NCBI GenBank assembly: GCA_035759925.1
Contig: DASTTY010000016.1
Span: forward strand, 1 to 64,000
Source of the DNA: RHKX01 sp035759925
GTDB taxonomy: Bacteria > Actinomycetota > Thermoleophilia > Solirubrobacterales > 70-9
Length of the DNA stretch: 64,000 nucleotides
Direction: 5' to 3'
A program made the position numbers and the translations under genes. Shown here in pieces: positions 34,351 through 41,712 of the stretch. Position 1 is the first letter of the stretch; each line of letters opens with the position of its first letter. The notes under the pieces are model-generated. The model made no database searches and was not told where the DNA came from. It saw only the letters and a list, made by a program, of their open reading frames with translations.

Positions 34351-35898
34351 TTGGGGTCAGGGACGAACAAGAAGCTTGCGCTCGCGGCGATGATCTGCGC
34401 GGTCGCGATGACCTTCATCGACCAGACGATCGTCGCGATCGCCGTCCCCGACCTCCAGAAGGACCTCGGCCTCAGCGAGGCCGGCGTCCAGTGGGTGATC
34501 AACGGCTACCTGGTCGCCCTCGCGGCCCTGTTCGCGTTCGGCGGCCGGATCGCCGACATCGCCGGACACCGGCGGATGGTCCTGATCGGGATCTCGATCT
34601 TCGCCGTGGCATCGGCGCTCTGCGGCGCGACGCCGGACGGCGCGATCGCCGAGCCCTGGCTGATCCTCTGGCGCGTCGTTCAGGGCGCCGGCGCGGCGAT
34701 CATGTTCCCGGCGGCCCTGGCGATCGTCGTCGCCGCCTACCCGCGCGATGAGCGCGGGCGCGCGATGGCCGCCTTCTTCGGAATCGCCGGCGGGCTGACC
34801 GCGATCGGCCCGCTCGCCGGCGGCTTCCTGATCGAGGTGACCTGGCGGGCGATCTTCTGGATCAACGTCCCGGTCGCGATCGCCGCGGTGATCCTGACCC
34901 TGCGCGCGAAGCCGGATGACACCCGCCGGCCGGCCCCGCTCGACTACAAGGGCGCCGTCCTCGCCGCGTTCGGGCTCGGTCTGCTCGTGCTCGGCCTCCA
35001 GCAGTCGAGCGACTGGGGCTGGGACAGCGTCGCGACCTGGGGCTCGATCGTCCTCGGACTGATCCTGATCGGCGTCTTCATCCGCGTCGAGCTCGGCACC
35101 GAGTCGCCGCTGATGCAGCTGCGGATCTTCGCCGGCAAGGCCTTCGCCACCGACAACATCGTCCTCTTCCTGATCTCGATCGCGTTCGTTCCGATGTTCC
35201 TGTTCGCGAGCATGTACTCGCAGATCTCGCTCGGCTTCGACCCCAGCAACGCCGGCCTCTACATCGGCATCTTCTTCGCCGGCTACGTGATCGCCGCCCA
35301 GTGGGGAGGGCGGATGCTCGACCGCGGCGGCGCCCGGGCGCCGGTCGTGCTCGGCTGCGCGGTCGCGGCGGTCGGCTTCTATCTGTGGGCGCGCTCGATG
35401 CCCGACATCGCCTCCGGCGAGGATTGGAACCAGTGGTGGCGGATCATGATCGCCGGCGCCGGGACCGGTCTCGTCCTCGGCCCGGTGACGACCGACGCTC
35501 TCAACCGCGCCCCGCACACGAGCTACGGCGAGGTGACCGGGATCACGCAGACGATGCGCAACGTCGGCGCCAGCGTCGGCCTCGCGATCCTCGGCACCCT
35601 GCTGATCTCCGAGAACCGCTCGAACATCGAGTCCCGCTTCGAGGACCTCGGCGCGACCAAGGACCAGGCCGACGCCGTCGCCGCCTCGCTCAGCCAGTCA
35701 GGCGGCGGCGACGCCTCGAGCCAGCTCGAGCAGGCCGGCTCGAAGGCCGAGGAGTTCTTCCGCGCCGTCCAGGACGGCTTCGCCCACTCGACCGAGACCG
35801 TCTTCTACGGCATGGCGATCGCGATGGTCCTGGCCGGCATCGTCGCCCTCGCAGGGATCCCGAGGGGCAAGCCCCCCGAGGCCGAGATCCTGGAGTAG
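34351..35898 (+). CDS. MFS transporter, DHA2 (EmrB/QacA) family
   Basis: A 515-aa integral membrane drug/proton antiporter-type protein with 14 predicted helices. 'MTFIDQTIVAIAVPDLQKDLG' is the helix-1 motif, 'WVINGYLVALAALFAFGGRIADIAGHRRMVLIG' is motif A, and 'LILWRVVQGAGAAIMFPAALAIV' is the helix-4 motif. TTG start at 34351 supported by GGGAGGG five bases upstream. No regulator is adjacent. The 93 bases before it hold no clear -10 box at short distance, so it is probably expressed with a short leader. Confidence 0.93.
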   Translation: MGSGTNKKLALAAMICAVAMTFIDQTIVAIAVPDLQKDLGLSEAGVQWVINGYLVALAALFAFGGRIADIAGHRRMVLIGISIFAVASALCGATPDGAIAEPWLILWRVVQGAGAAIMFPAALAIVVAAYPRDERGRAMAAFFGIAGGLTAIGPLAGGFLIEVTWRAIFWINVPVAIAAVILTLRAKPDDTRRPAPLDYKGAVLAAFGLGLLVLGLQQSSDWGWDSVATWGSIVLGLILIGVFIRVELGTESPLMQLRIFAGKAFATDNIVLFLISIAFVPMFLFASMYSQISLGFDPSNAGLYIGIFFAGYVIAAQWGGRMLDRGGARAPVVLGCAVAAVGFYLWARSMPDIASGEDWNQWWRIMIAGAGTGLVLGPVTTDALNRAPHTSYGEVTGITQTMRNVGASVGLAILGTLLISENRSNIESRFEDLGATKDQADAVAASLSQSGGGDASSQLEQAGSKAEEFFRAVQDGFAHSTETVFYGMAIAMVLAGIVALAGIPRGKPPEAEILE

Positions 35899-35906
35899 AC
35901 AATTCC

Positions 35907-35939
35907 GGCGGAATGCTCCGCTTCGCGTCCGCTTCCGCC
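35907..35939. repeat. Inverted repeat between convergent genes (GGCGGAA/TTCCGCC)
   Basis: GGCGGAA at 35907-35913 pairs with TTCCGCC at 35933-35939 around a GC-rich loop. It sits between the MFS gene (ends 35898) and the minus-strand SDR (ends 35949). The outer stem is the same as at 8303-8337, so this may be a recurring terminator or REP-like element of the genome. Confidence 0.45.
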
Positions 35940-35948
35940 AGGGGCGTT

Positions 35949-36779
35949 TTATGAGTACATGCCGGTGAACTGGCCGCCGGTCACGTTGATGACCTGGCCG
36001 TGGATGTAGTTGGCGTAGTCGGAGCAGAGCAGCAGGACCGGCCCGGCGGCCTCGGCGGGCTGGGCGGGGCGGCCGAGCGGGATCATCATCTTGCCCATCT
36101 CGCGCATCTGCTCGGGGATGCCGAGCTCGATCTTCTCGCCCTCGCGCTCGATCTCGCCGGCCTCCTCGCCCTTCGCCGCGGTCAGGCGGGTCTCGACGAA
36201 GCCGAACGCGATCGCGTTGCAGTTGACCTTGAACTGGCCCCACTCCTTGGCGATCGTCTTGGTCAGGCCGGTGACGCCCGCCTTCGCCGCCGAGTAGTTG
36301 GCCTGGCCGGCGTTGCCCATCGTCCCCGAGACCGAGGAGATGTTGACGATCTTCCGGAAGACCTCGCGGCCCTCGGCCTGCTCCGCCTTCGCGGCCTCGC
36401 GCCAGTGCGGAGCGAGGGCACGGATGACCCGGAACGGCACGATCGTGTGGATGTCCAGCATCGCCTGGAACTGCTCGTCGCTCATCCGGTGGATGACGCC
36501 GTCCCAGGTGTAGCCGGCGTTGTTGACGACGGCATCGACGGAGCCGAAGTCGTCGACGGCGGCGGCGACGAGCTCGTCGGCCGCGCCGGGCTTCGTCAGG
36601 TCACCGCTGAAGACGGCGGTCTCGCCGTCGATCTCGCTCGCCGCCTGCTCGGCGACGTCCCCGTCGATGTCGTTGATGAGGACCTTGGCGCCCTCGGCGG
36701 CGAACAGCTCCGCCGTCGCCCGGCCGATGCCGCGGGCCGAGCCCGTGATGATCGCCGCCTTGCCGTCGAGAAGTCCCAT
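35949..36779 (-). CDS. FabG-like 3-oxoacyl reductase (SDR)
   Basis: A 276-aa classical SDR: 'ITGSARGIGRATAELFAAEGA' binds the cofactor, 'VNNAGYTWDG' follows, and the active site is 'NISSVSGTMGNAGQANYSAAKAGVTGLTKTIAKEWG' (catalytic Ser, Tyr, Lys in YSAAK). The sequence resembles beta-ketoacyl reductases and acyl-CoA-linked hydroxyacyl dehydrogenases. It has a 15-20-residue insertion ('EEAGEIEREGEKIELG') before the C-terminal region. It is the last gene of the minus-strand run that includes an acyl-CoA dehydrogenase, so a role in acyl-CoA turnover is plausible. Confidence 0.88.
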   Translation of the reverse strand: MGLLDGKAAIITGSARGIGRATAELFAAEGAKVLINDIDGDVAEQAASEIDGETAVFSGDLTKPGAADELVAAAVDDFGSVDAVVNNAGYTWDGVIHRMSDEQFQAMLDIHTIVPFRVIRALAPHWREAAKAEQAEGREVFRKIVNISSVSGTMGNAGQANYSAAKAGVTGLTKTIAKEWGQFKVNCNAIAFGFVETRLTAAKGEEAGEIEREGEKIELGIPEQMREMGKMMIPLGRPAQPAEAAGPVLLLCSDYANYIHGQVINVTGGQFTGMYS

Positions 36780-36825
36780 TTCGCTCGTCGTCTCCTTGCT
36801 GAGTGGATGAAGATCGCGCCGGACT

Positions 36826-37428
36826 CTATTGAGCCGGCCGAAACATCATGTAGACGTCGATGCCCTCGCCGAGCGGGCCTTCACCGATCACCTCGAAGCC
36901 ACGGCGGCCGTAGAAGCCGATGTTCTCGGGCGTGTGCGTGTCGAGCGCGCAGGCGTCCCCGGCGGCGTCGCGGACCGCGAGGTCGTGGTCGAGCAGGCGG
37001 CCCCCGAGCCCCTGCCCGTGCAGTTCCGGATCGGTCGCAATCGTGTCGAGATACCAGTGCTCGGTGGTCGGCTTCAGCGACGCGATCAGCTCGTCGCCCG
37101 CGCGCATCTCGCCGGCGCGCTCGCCGTAGGTCGCGTAGTCGGACTCGCTGCGCCGGCTCGCCAGCTCGGGGACGCCGGGCGGGATCCACATCGTCGTCGC
37201 GGTTCCGGCGCCGATCGTCCAGCACTCGCCGTAGGGGATGAACCGCTCGAGCAGGTCCCAGCGGAAGCGCTCGTAGATCCGCTCCTCGCGATCGGTGGGG
37301 TCGGGCATCGCCCAATCGCCCCACGGCTCGTGCCAGGCGAACGCCCGGGCCAGGACCCGCGCCGCCCGGTCGACGTCGCCGGGCTCGAGGCGGCGCGGCT
37401 CCTCGTCGGTGTCAGAGGCCGAGGCCAC
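36826..37428 (-). CDS. GNAT family N-acetyltransferase
   Basis: Acetyl-CoA-dependent acyltransferase, 200 aa. The acetyl-CoA-binding motif A is 'LDTIATDPELHGQGLGGRLLDHDLAVRDAAG' (Q-x-x-G-x-G/A-like HGQGLGG), and motif B follows in 'LDTHTPENIGFYGRRGFEVIGEG'. The acceptor is unknown. GTG start at 37428 overlaps the acyl-CoA dehydrogenase 3' end by 17 bases, so they are co-transcribed. Confidence 0.88.
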   Translation of the reverse strand: MASASDTDEEPRRLEPGDVDRAARVLARAFAWHEPWGDWAMPDPTDREERIYERFRWDLLERFIPYGECWTIGAGTATTMWIPPGVPELASRRSESDYATYGERAGEMRAGDELIASLKPTTEHWYLDTIATDPELHGQGLGGRLLDHDLAVRDAAGDACALDTHTPENIGFYGRRGFEVIGEGPLGEGIDVYMMFRPAQ

Positions 37429-38590
37429 GGCCGAGGATCTCCTTCATGACCTCGTCGGTGCCACCGCCGATCGGCCCGAGGCGGGCGTCGCGAAGGACGC
37501 GTTCGACCTCGTACTCGCGCATGTAGCCGTAGCCGCCGTGGATCTGGACCGTCTCGTCGGCCACCTCGACCGCGGCGCGCTGGGTGAACAGCTTCGCCTC
37601 GGTGACCTCGCGGAGGGCGTCACGGCCGGAGGCGAGCAGCCGCAGCGCCGAGTAGGTCATCGCCCGCCCCGCCTCGAGCTTCGTCGCCATCTCGGCGACC
37701 TCGTGGCGAATCGCCTGGAACTTGCCGATCGGCCGCCCGAACGCCTGCCGCTCGAGCGCGTAATCGACGGCCCGCCGCAGGCACCAGTCCATCGTCCCGA
37801 CGGCGCCGAGCGCCATCAGCAGCCGCTCCCACTGGAAGTTGGCCATGATCAGCTTGAAGCCCTCGTTCTCGCCGCCGAGCAGATTCTCGTCGGGGACGAA
37901 GACGTCGCTGAACGCGAGCTCACCGGTGTCGGAGGAGTGCCAGCCGAGCTTCTCGAGCTTCCGCGAGACCTCGTAGCCGTCCATCTCGCGTTCGAGGATC
38001 AGGAACGAGATGCCGTCGTGGCCGCCCGAGGCGGTGGTCCGGACGGCGCAGACGAGGAAGTCGGCGCGGACCCCGTTGGTGATGAACGTCTTCGACCCGT
38101 TGACGAGCCAGCCGCCGTCCACGCGCTGCGCCGCGGTCCGGATCGAGGCGACGTCGGAGCCGGCGCCGGGCTCGGTGATCCCGAGCGCGGCGATCCGCTC
38201 GCCGGCGATCGCCGGGCGCAGGAAGCGCTCGTGCTGGTCCTCGGTGCCGAAGTTGAAGACGGGCGGCGTCGCGATGCCGGTGTGGGCGCCGAGCCCGGCG
38301 CCGACGCCGCCGCAGACGCCGGCGGCGGCGAGCTCCTCGGCCCAGACGGCGTCGTGGACGAGGTCGCCGCCCTGGCCGCCGAGCCGCTCGGGGTACTTGA
38401 GGCCGAGGAAGCCGAGCTCCGCGGCGCGGTCGAATAGCTCGCGCGGGAACTCGCGCCGGCGCTCCCACTCGCCCTGCTCGGGGACGATCTCACTCTCGAC
38501 CCAGCGGCGGACCGTCGCCCGCAGCTCCTCGTGCTCCTCCTCGAACGGGGGTATCAGCGACCGCCGGCCGGTGTCCTTGATGACGCTCAC
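37412..38590 (-). CDS. Acyl-CoA dehydrogenase
   Basis: FAD enzyme forming trans-2-enoyl-CoA, 392 aa. Signature 1 'LGITEPGAGSDVASIRT' and signature 2 'QIHGGYGYMREYEVERVLRDARLGPIGGGTDEVM' are present, as is 'RQAFGRPIGKFQAI'. At the classical catalytic Glu site (the E of YEGT) there is Gly; instead an ERL motif (Glu255) lies at the position used by isovaleryl-CoA and long-chain dehydrogenases. GTG 38590 is chosen because TAGCGT ends 7 bases before it. It lies between the sensor kinase and GNAT genes. Confidence 0.93.
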   Translation of the reverse strand: MSVIKDTGRRSLIPPFEEEHEELRATVRRWVESEIVPEQGEWERRREFPRELFDRAAELGFLGLKYPERLGGQGGDLVHDAVWAEELAAAGVCGGVGAGLGAHTGIATPPVFNFGTEDQHERFLRPAIAGERIAALGITEPGAGSDVASIRTAAQRVDGGWLVNGSKTFITNGVRADFLVCAVRTTASGGHDGISFLILEREMDGYEVSRKLEKLGWHSSDTGELAFSDVFVPDENLLGGENEGFKLIMANFQWERLLMALGAVGTMDWCLRRAVDYALERQAFGRPIGKFQAIRHEVAEMATKLEAGRAMTYSALRLLASGRDALREVTEAKLFTQRAAVEVADETVQIHGGYGYMREYEVERVLRDARLGPIGGGTDEVMKEILGRGLGL

Positions 38591-38597
38591 CGCCGCC

Positions 38598-38603
38598 ACG
38601 CTA
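38598..38603 (-). promoter_or_regulatory. -10 box (TAGCGT) for the acyl-CoA dehydrogenase
   Basis: TAGCGT on the minus strand is followed by 7 bases and GTG 38590, in the 31-base gap after the hybrid kinase gene. Confidence 0.45.
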
Positions 38604-38621
38604 CCTGCCGCGCGCCGCGAA

Positions 38622-39794
38622 TCAGGCGGGGAGCAGGTCGCGGAGCCGCTCGAGCAGGGCGCCGGCGTCGAACGGCTTGTCGATGAACGCAACCCGTCCC
38701 GACGTCGGGCCGAGATCGCTCGGCGGGGCGTCGTCGCTGTAGCCGGACATGAACAGGACCGGGAGCCCTGGCCGCATCGCGACCGCCCGGCGGGCGAGGT
38801 CGTCGCCGCGCATCCCGGGCATCACGACGTCGGCGAGCAGCAGGTCGTAGCGGATGTCCGAGTCGTCGAGCGCGTCGAGGGCCTCGACGCCGCCCGGGCA
38901 GGAGGTCACCCGGTAGCCGGCCGTCTCGAGGATCCGCTCGGCGACCCGCCGGACCGCCTCGTCGTCCTCGGCGATCAGCACCGATTCGCCGCGTCCCGCC
39001 GGTGCCGCCCGGGTCGGCCGTTGCGGCGCGGTCCGCGCGCTCCGGCTCGCCGGCAGGTGGATCTCGATGCTCGTCCCCCGGCCCGGCACCGAGGAGAGAT
39101 CGATCAGCCCGCCGGCCTGGGTGACGATCGTGTACACGGTCGCGAGGCCGAGCCCGGTCCCATGGCCCGCGGCCTTGGTCGTGAACATCGGCTCGAACGC
39201 CCGGGAGGCGACCTCGCTGTCCATGCCGACGCCGGTATCGGAGACGAGCAGCCGGACGAACCGTCCCGGCTCGGCGCCGGGATGGGCGATCGTCTCTGCG
39301 GCGCCGAGCTCGGCGTTGCCGGTCTCGAACGTCAGCGTGCCGCCGCCGGGCATCGCGTCGCGAGCGTTGACGGCGAGGTTGATCAGGATCTGCTCGATCC
39401 GTGCCGGGTCGTCGGCGAGCGGCCAGAGGTCGGTCGCCAGCTTCCGCTCGACGACGATGTGCTCGCCGATCGTCGAGCGCAGGAAACCGTCGAGCCCCGA
39501 GATCAACTCGTTCAGGTCGAAGACGATGTTCGCTCCGCTCTCGCGGCGCGCGAGGATCATCAGCTGCCGGACCAGCCCGACCCCGCGCTCGGCGGCGCGC
39601 CGGATCTCCTCGATGTCGGCCGCCGCCGGCGAGCCGGGCGGCACCGAGCCCTGGGCGAACCGGGCGTAGTTGATGATCACGCCGAGGATGTTGTTGAAGT
39701 CGTGCGCGATCCCACCGGCGAGCTGGCCGATGACCTGAAGCGGTGACTCGGCGTCGCGATCGTCGGCGGGCGGGTCCCCATCGCCGGCGCTCAC
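38622..39794 (-). CDS. Hybrid sensor histidine kinase (HisKA, HATPase, receiver), soluble
   Basis: A 390-aa kinase without any sensor or transmembrane part. The phospho-acceptor is His31 in 'GGIAHDFNNILGVI'; the ATPase domain has 'NLAVNARDAMP' (N box), 'VSDTGVGM' and 'GTGLGLATVYTIV'. A C-terminal receiver (about residues 270-390) has 'IAEDDEAVR', 'LLADVVMPGM' with the acceptor Asp, and 'FIDKPF'. Such NtrB-like short kinases depend on a separate sensor. GTG start overlaps the upstream response regulator stop by 4 bases. Confidence 0.9.
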   Translation of the reverse strand: MSAGDGDPPADDRDAESPLQVIGQLAGGIAHDFNNILGVIINYARFAQGSVPPGSPAAADIEEIRRAAERGVGLVRQLMILARRESGANIVFDLNELISGLDGFLRSTIGEHIVVERKLATDLWPLADDPARIEQILINLAVNARDAMPGGGTLTFETGNAELGAAETIAHPGAEPGRFVRLLVSDTGVGMDSEVASRAFEPMFTTKAAGHGTGLGLATVYTIVTQAGGLIDLSSVPGRGTSIEIHLPASRSARTAPQRPTRAAPAGRGESVLIAEDDEAVRRVAERILETAGYRVTSCPGGVEALDALDDSDIRYDLLLADVVMPGMRGDDLARRAVAMRPGLPVLFMSGYSDDAPPSDLGPTSGRVAFIDKPFDAGALLERLRDLLPA

Positions 39795-40438
39795 TCGAGC
39801 AGCCCCCAGCGCATCGCGGTGGCGACGGCGGCGGCGCGATCGGAGACGCCGAGCTTCTCGTAGAGGTTGTGGAGGTGGGTCTTCACGGTCGCCTCGGAGA
39901 GATGCAGCTCCTCGCCGATCCGGCCGGCTGTCCGGCCCTCGGCGAGCAGCCGCAGGACCTCGGCCTCGCGGTCGGTCAGCGCCGGCCGCTCCGAGGTCTC
40001 GCGGAGCTGGATCTCGGTCGCGATGCCGGCGGCGAACTGCGGTGCGATCACCGTCTCGCCGCGGCCGGCGGCGACGATCGACTCGCAGAGCTCGGTGTGG
40101 TCGGAGGCCTTCGACACGTATCCGGCCGCACCCTCGGCAAGCGCTTTGTAGGCGGCGCCGGAGTCCTCGTAGCCGGTCAGGAGCATCACCTTCGTGCGCA
40201 GCCCGTCGCGCTGGACGGCGCTGACGATCTTGAGGCCGTCGAGGCCGGGCATCCGGACGTCGACGACGGCGACGTCCGGCTCGAGCTCGTTGATCCGCTC
40301 GAGGGCCTGGCGGCCGTCGGCGGTCGAGCCGACGAGCTCGAGGTCGGGGCGCTCGCCGATCGCCCGCTCGAGGCCCTGGCGATAGACCGGATGATCGTCC
40401 GCGATCAGGATCGTCAGCCGTCGGGCGCTCACCGGCAT
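39791..40438 (-). CDS. NarL/LuxR-type response regulator
   Basis: A 215-aa response regulator. The receiver has the acidic pair Asp14-Asp15, phospho-acceptor Asp60 in 'VVDVRMPGLDG', Thr in 'LLTGYED' and Lys in 'GYVSKASD'. The C-terminal LuxR helix-turn-helix is 'LTDREAEVLRLLAEGRTAGRIGEELHLSEATVKTHLHNLYEKLGV'. It is translationally coupled to the hybrid kinase and is probably its partner. A CAACCG-type repeat lies 45 bases upstream. Confidence 0.92.
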   Translation of the reverse strand: MPVSARRLTILIADDHPVYRQGLERAIGERPDLELVGSTADGRQALERINELEPDVAVVDVRMPGLDGLKIVSAVQRDGLRTKVMLLTGYEDSGAAYKALAEGAAGYVSKASDHTELCESIVAAGRGETVIAPQFAAGIATEIQLRETSERPALTDREAEVLRLLAEGRTAGRIGEELHLSEATVKTHLHNLYEKLGVSDRAAAVATAMRWGLLE

Positions 40439-40482
40439 GATTCTCGCACGGAGGGTGGCGGCTCCAGACGCGCCGGACCGCT

Positions 40483-40512
40483 CAACCGAACGGTTGGCGG
40501 CGAGTTCAACCG
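40483..40512. promoter_or_regulatory. CAACCG inverted/direct repeat upstream of the response regulator
   Basis: CAACCG-AA-CGGTTG (40483-40496) is a perfect palindrome, with a third CAACCG at 40507-40512. It lies in the 228-base gap between the two response regulator genes, 45 bases before the start of the downstream one, a likely place for autoregulation. Nothing else is recognisable in this gap. Confidence 0.4.
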
Positions 40513-40666
40513 GCAGTTCAGCCGCGTGGCTCTCAAGCTGTCGATCGGGCCCGCCGATGGGATGTCAGACACGGTTGCACTCCCTCGCCACATGCGAGGG
40601 ACGAACGGAACGGCTGAGGGCGTCGCGGCAGCGGCGCCCTCTCTCGTCGGGCCCCTCCCGTCCATC

Positions 40667-41338
40667 TCAGTCGATCAGCCCGAACCGCATCGCCCGGGCA
40701 ACGGCAGCGGCGCGATCGGAGACGTCGAGCTTCTCGTAGGCGTGATGGAGATGCGTCTTGATCGTCGCGTCGCTGAGGTGGAGCCGGCCGGCGACGTCGG
40801 CGACCGAGCCGCCCTCGGCGGTCAGGGCGAGGACCTCGCGCTCGCGCTCGGTGAGGGCCGGACGGTCGCCGCGCTCGCGAAGGCGGATCTCGGCGGCGAG
40901 CCCCGCCTGGAAGCCGTCGTCGATCACGGTCTCGCCGCCGGCGACGGCAGCGATCGCCGTGCAGACCCGGTCCGCCTCGCTGCGCTTCGCCAGGTAGCCG
41001 CCGACGCCCAGCGACAGCGCCCGGTAGAGCGGGGCGCTGTCGGAGCCGGCGGCGAGGATCAGGACCCGGGTCGGGACGGCCGCGTTCTGCAGCGCCTCGA
41101 GGACCGCGATGCCGCCCGGATCGGGGAGGTCGAGATCGACGACGGCCACGGCGGGCGCGGCGAGCTTGATCGCCGCGATCGCCCGCTCGACGTCGGCGGC
41201 CTCGTCGGCGACCGTCATGCCGGCCTCGGTGAGGACCGCGACGATCCCGATCCGGAACAGCGGACTGCCGTCGGCGACGGTGACGACGAGGTCGTCGGGG
41301 GATTGCCCGTTCTGCCCGAGCTGCGAGTTCCGGCCCAC
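40667..41338 (-). CDS. Response regulator with degenerate receiver, NarL/LuxR type
   Basis: A 223-aa paralogue of the 39791 regulator: the C-terminal 60 residues are nearly parallel ('LTEREREVLALTAEGG', 'LHLSDATIKTHLHHAYEKLDVSDRAAAVARAMRFGLID'). The receiver keeps Asp68 ('VVDLDLPDPGG') and Lys ('GYLAKRSE') but the acidic pair is reduced to Asp23-Gly24 and the switch Thr/Ser is Ala ('LILAAGSD'). Phosphorylation control may be lost or changed. Start GTG 41338 is the best fit to the domain border; longer in-frame starts exist but add unrelated sequence. Confidence 0.85.
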   Translation of the reverse strand: MGRNSQLGQNGQSPDDLVVTVADGSPLFRIGIVAVLTEAGMTVADEAADVERAIAAIKLAAPAVAVVDLDLPDPGGIAVLEALQNAAVPTRVLILAAGSDSAPLYRALSLGVGGYLAKRSEADRVCTAIAAVAGGETVIDDGFQAGLAAEIRLRERGDRPALTEREREVLALTAEGGSVADVAGRLHLSDATIKTHLHHAYEKLDVSDRAAAVARAMRFGLID

Positions 41339-41712
41339 GTCGCGATCGTGGCAGCGGCGGCGCCGATCGCAAAGCGTTTGGACGGATGATGGAGGCAGCC
41401 ATCCTCCGATCGGTCCGGCCTGGTGCTGATCGGGTTGAGCCCGGGCGCGCCCGCGGTTCACCCGTTCGGACGATTGCCATTCGCGCCCGGACCCTCGATC
41501 GTGGGCGGCAGACAGGGCCTATGAGTCCCACGAACCGGCGTGGCGCCAAGTCACCGAGTCATCGGGGCGCCGCGTGCTCAGGTCCGATCCATACCCATCC
41601 CCGTCTCGGCCCGCCTCAGGCAACAGGCGGGCCGAGATATTTCCGCATCGCCCCACCTGGGCGGCGATGGACAAACCTCAAGTCGGGTGTCGGCGCTGCC
41701 GATCCTCGTTGG
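41339..41712 (+). other. Intergenic region with structured leader before the pilin-like gene
   Basis: No gene is supported here. It contains a perfect 13-bp hairpin (TCTCGGCCCGCCT at 41604-41616, AGGCGGGCCGAGA at 41625-41637, 8-base loop) followed by TATTT, a second stem around 41647-41668 (ATCGCC/GGCGAT), and an upstream GGCGCC...GGCGCC fold with an inner CCGA/TCGG hairpin (41542-41572). CCTATGAG near 41518 could be a -10 region. The layout suggests an attenuator or riboswitch-like leader of about 180 bases; no known class was matched by eye. Confidence 0.4.

Noticed and set aside
41386..41712. In-frame N-terminal extension of the pilin-like protein
   Set aside because: It would put the prepilin cleavage site more than 120 residues from the start, and the DNA instead contains strong hairpins. 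GTG 41713 gives a normal short leader.
41530..41712. c-di-GMP (GEMM) riboswitch
   Set aside because: I looked for the GEMM core and its conserved loops and could not find them; only generic hairpins are seen, so I list it as an unclassified structured leader.
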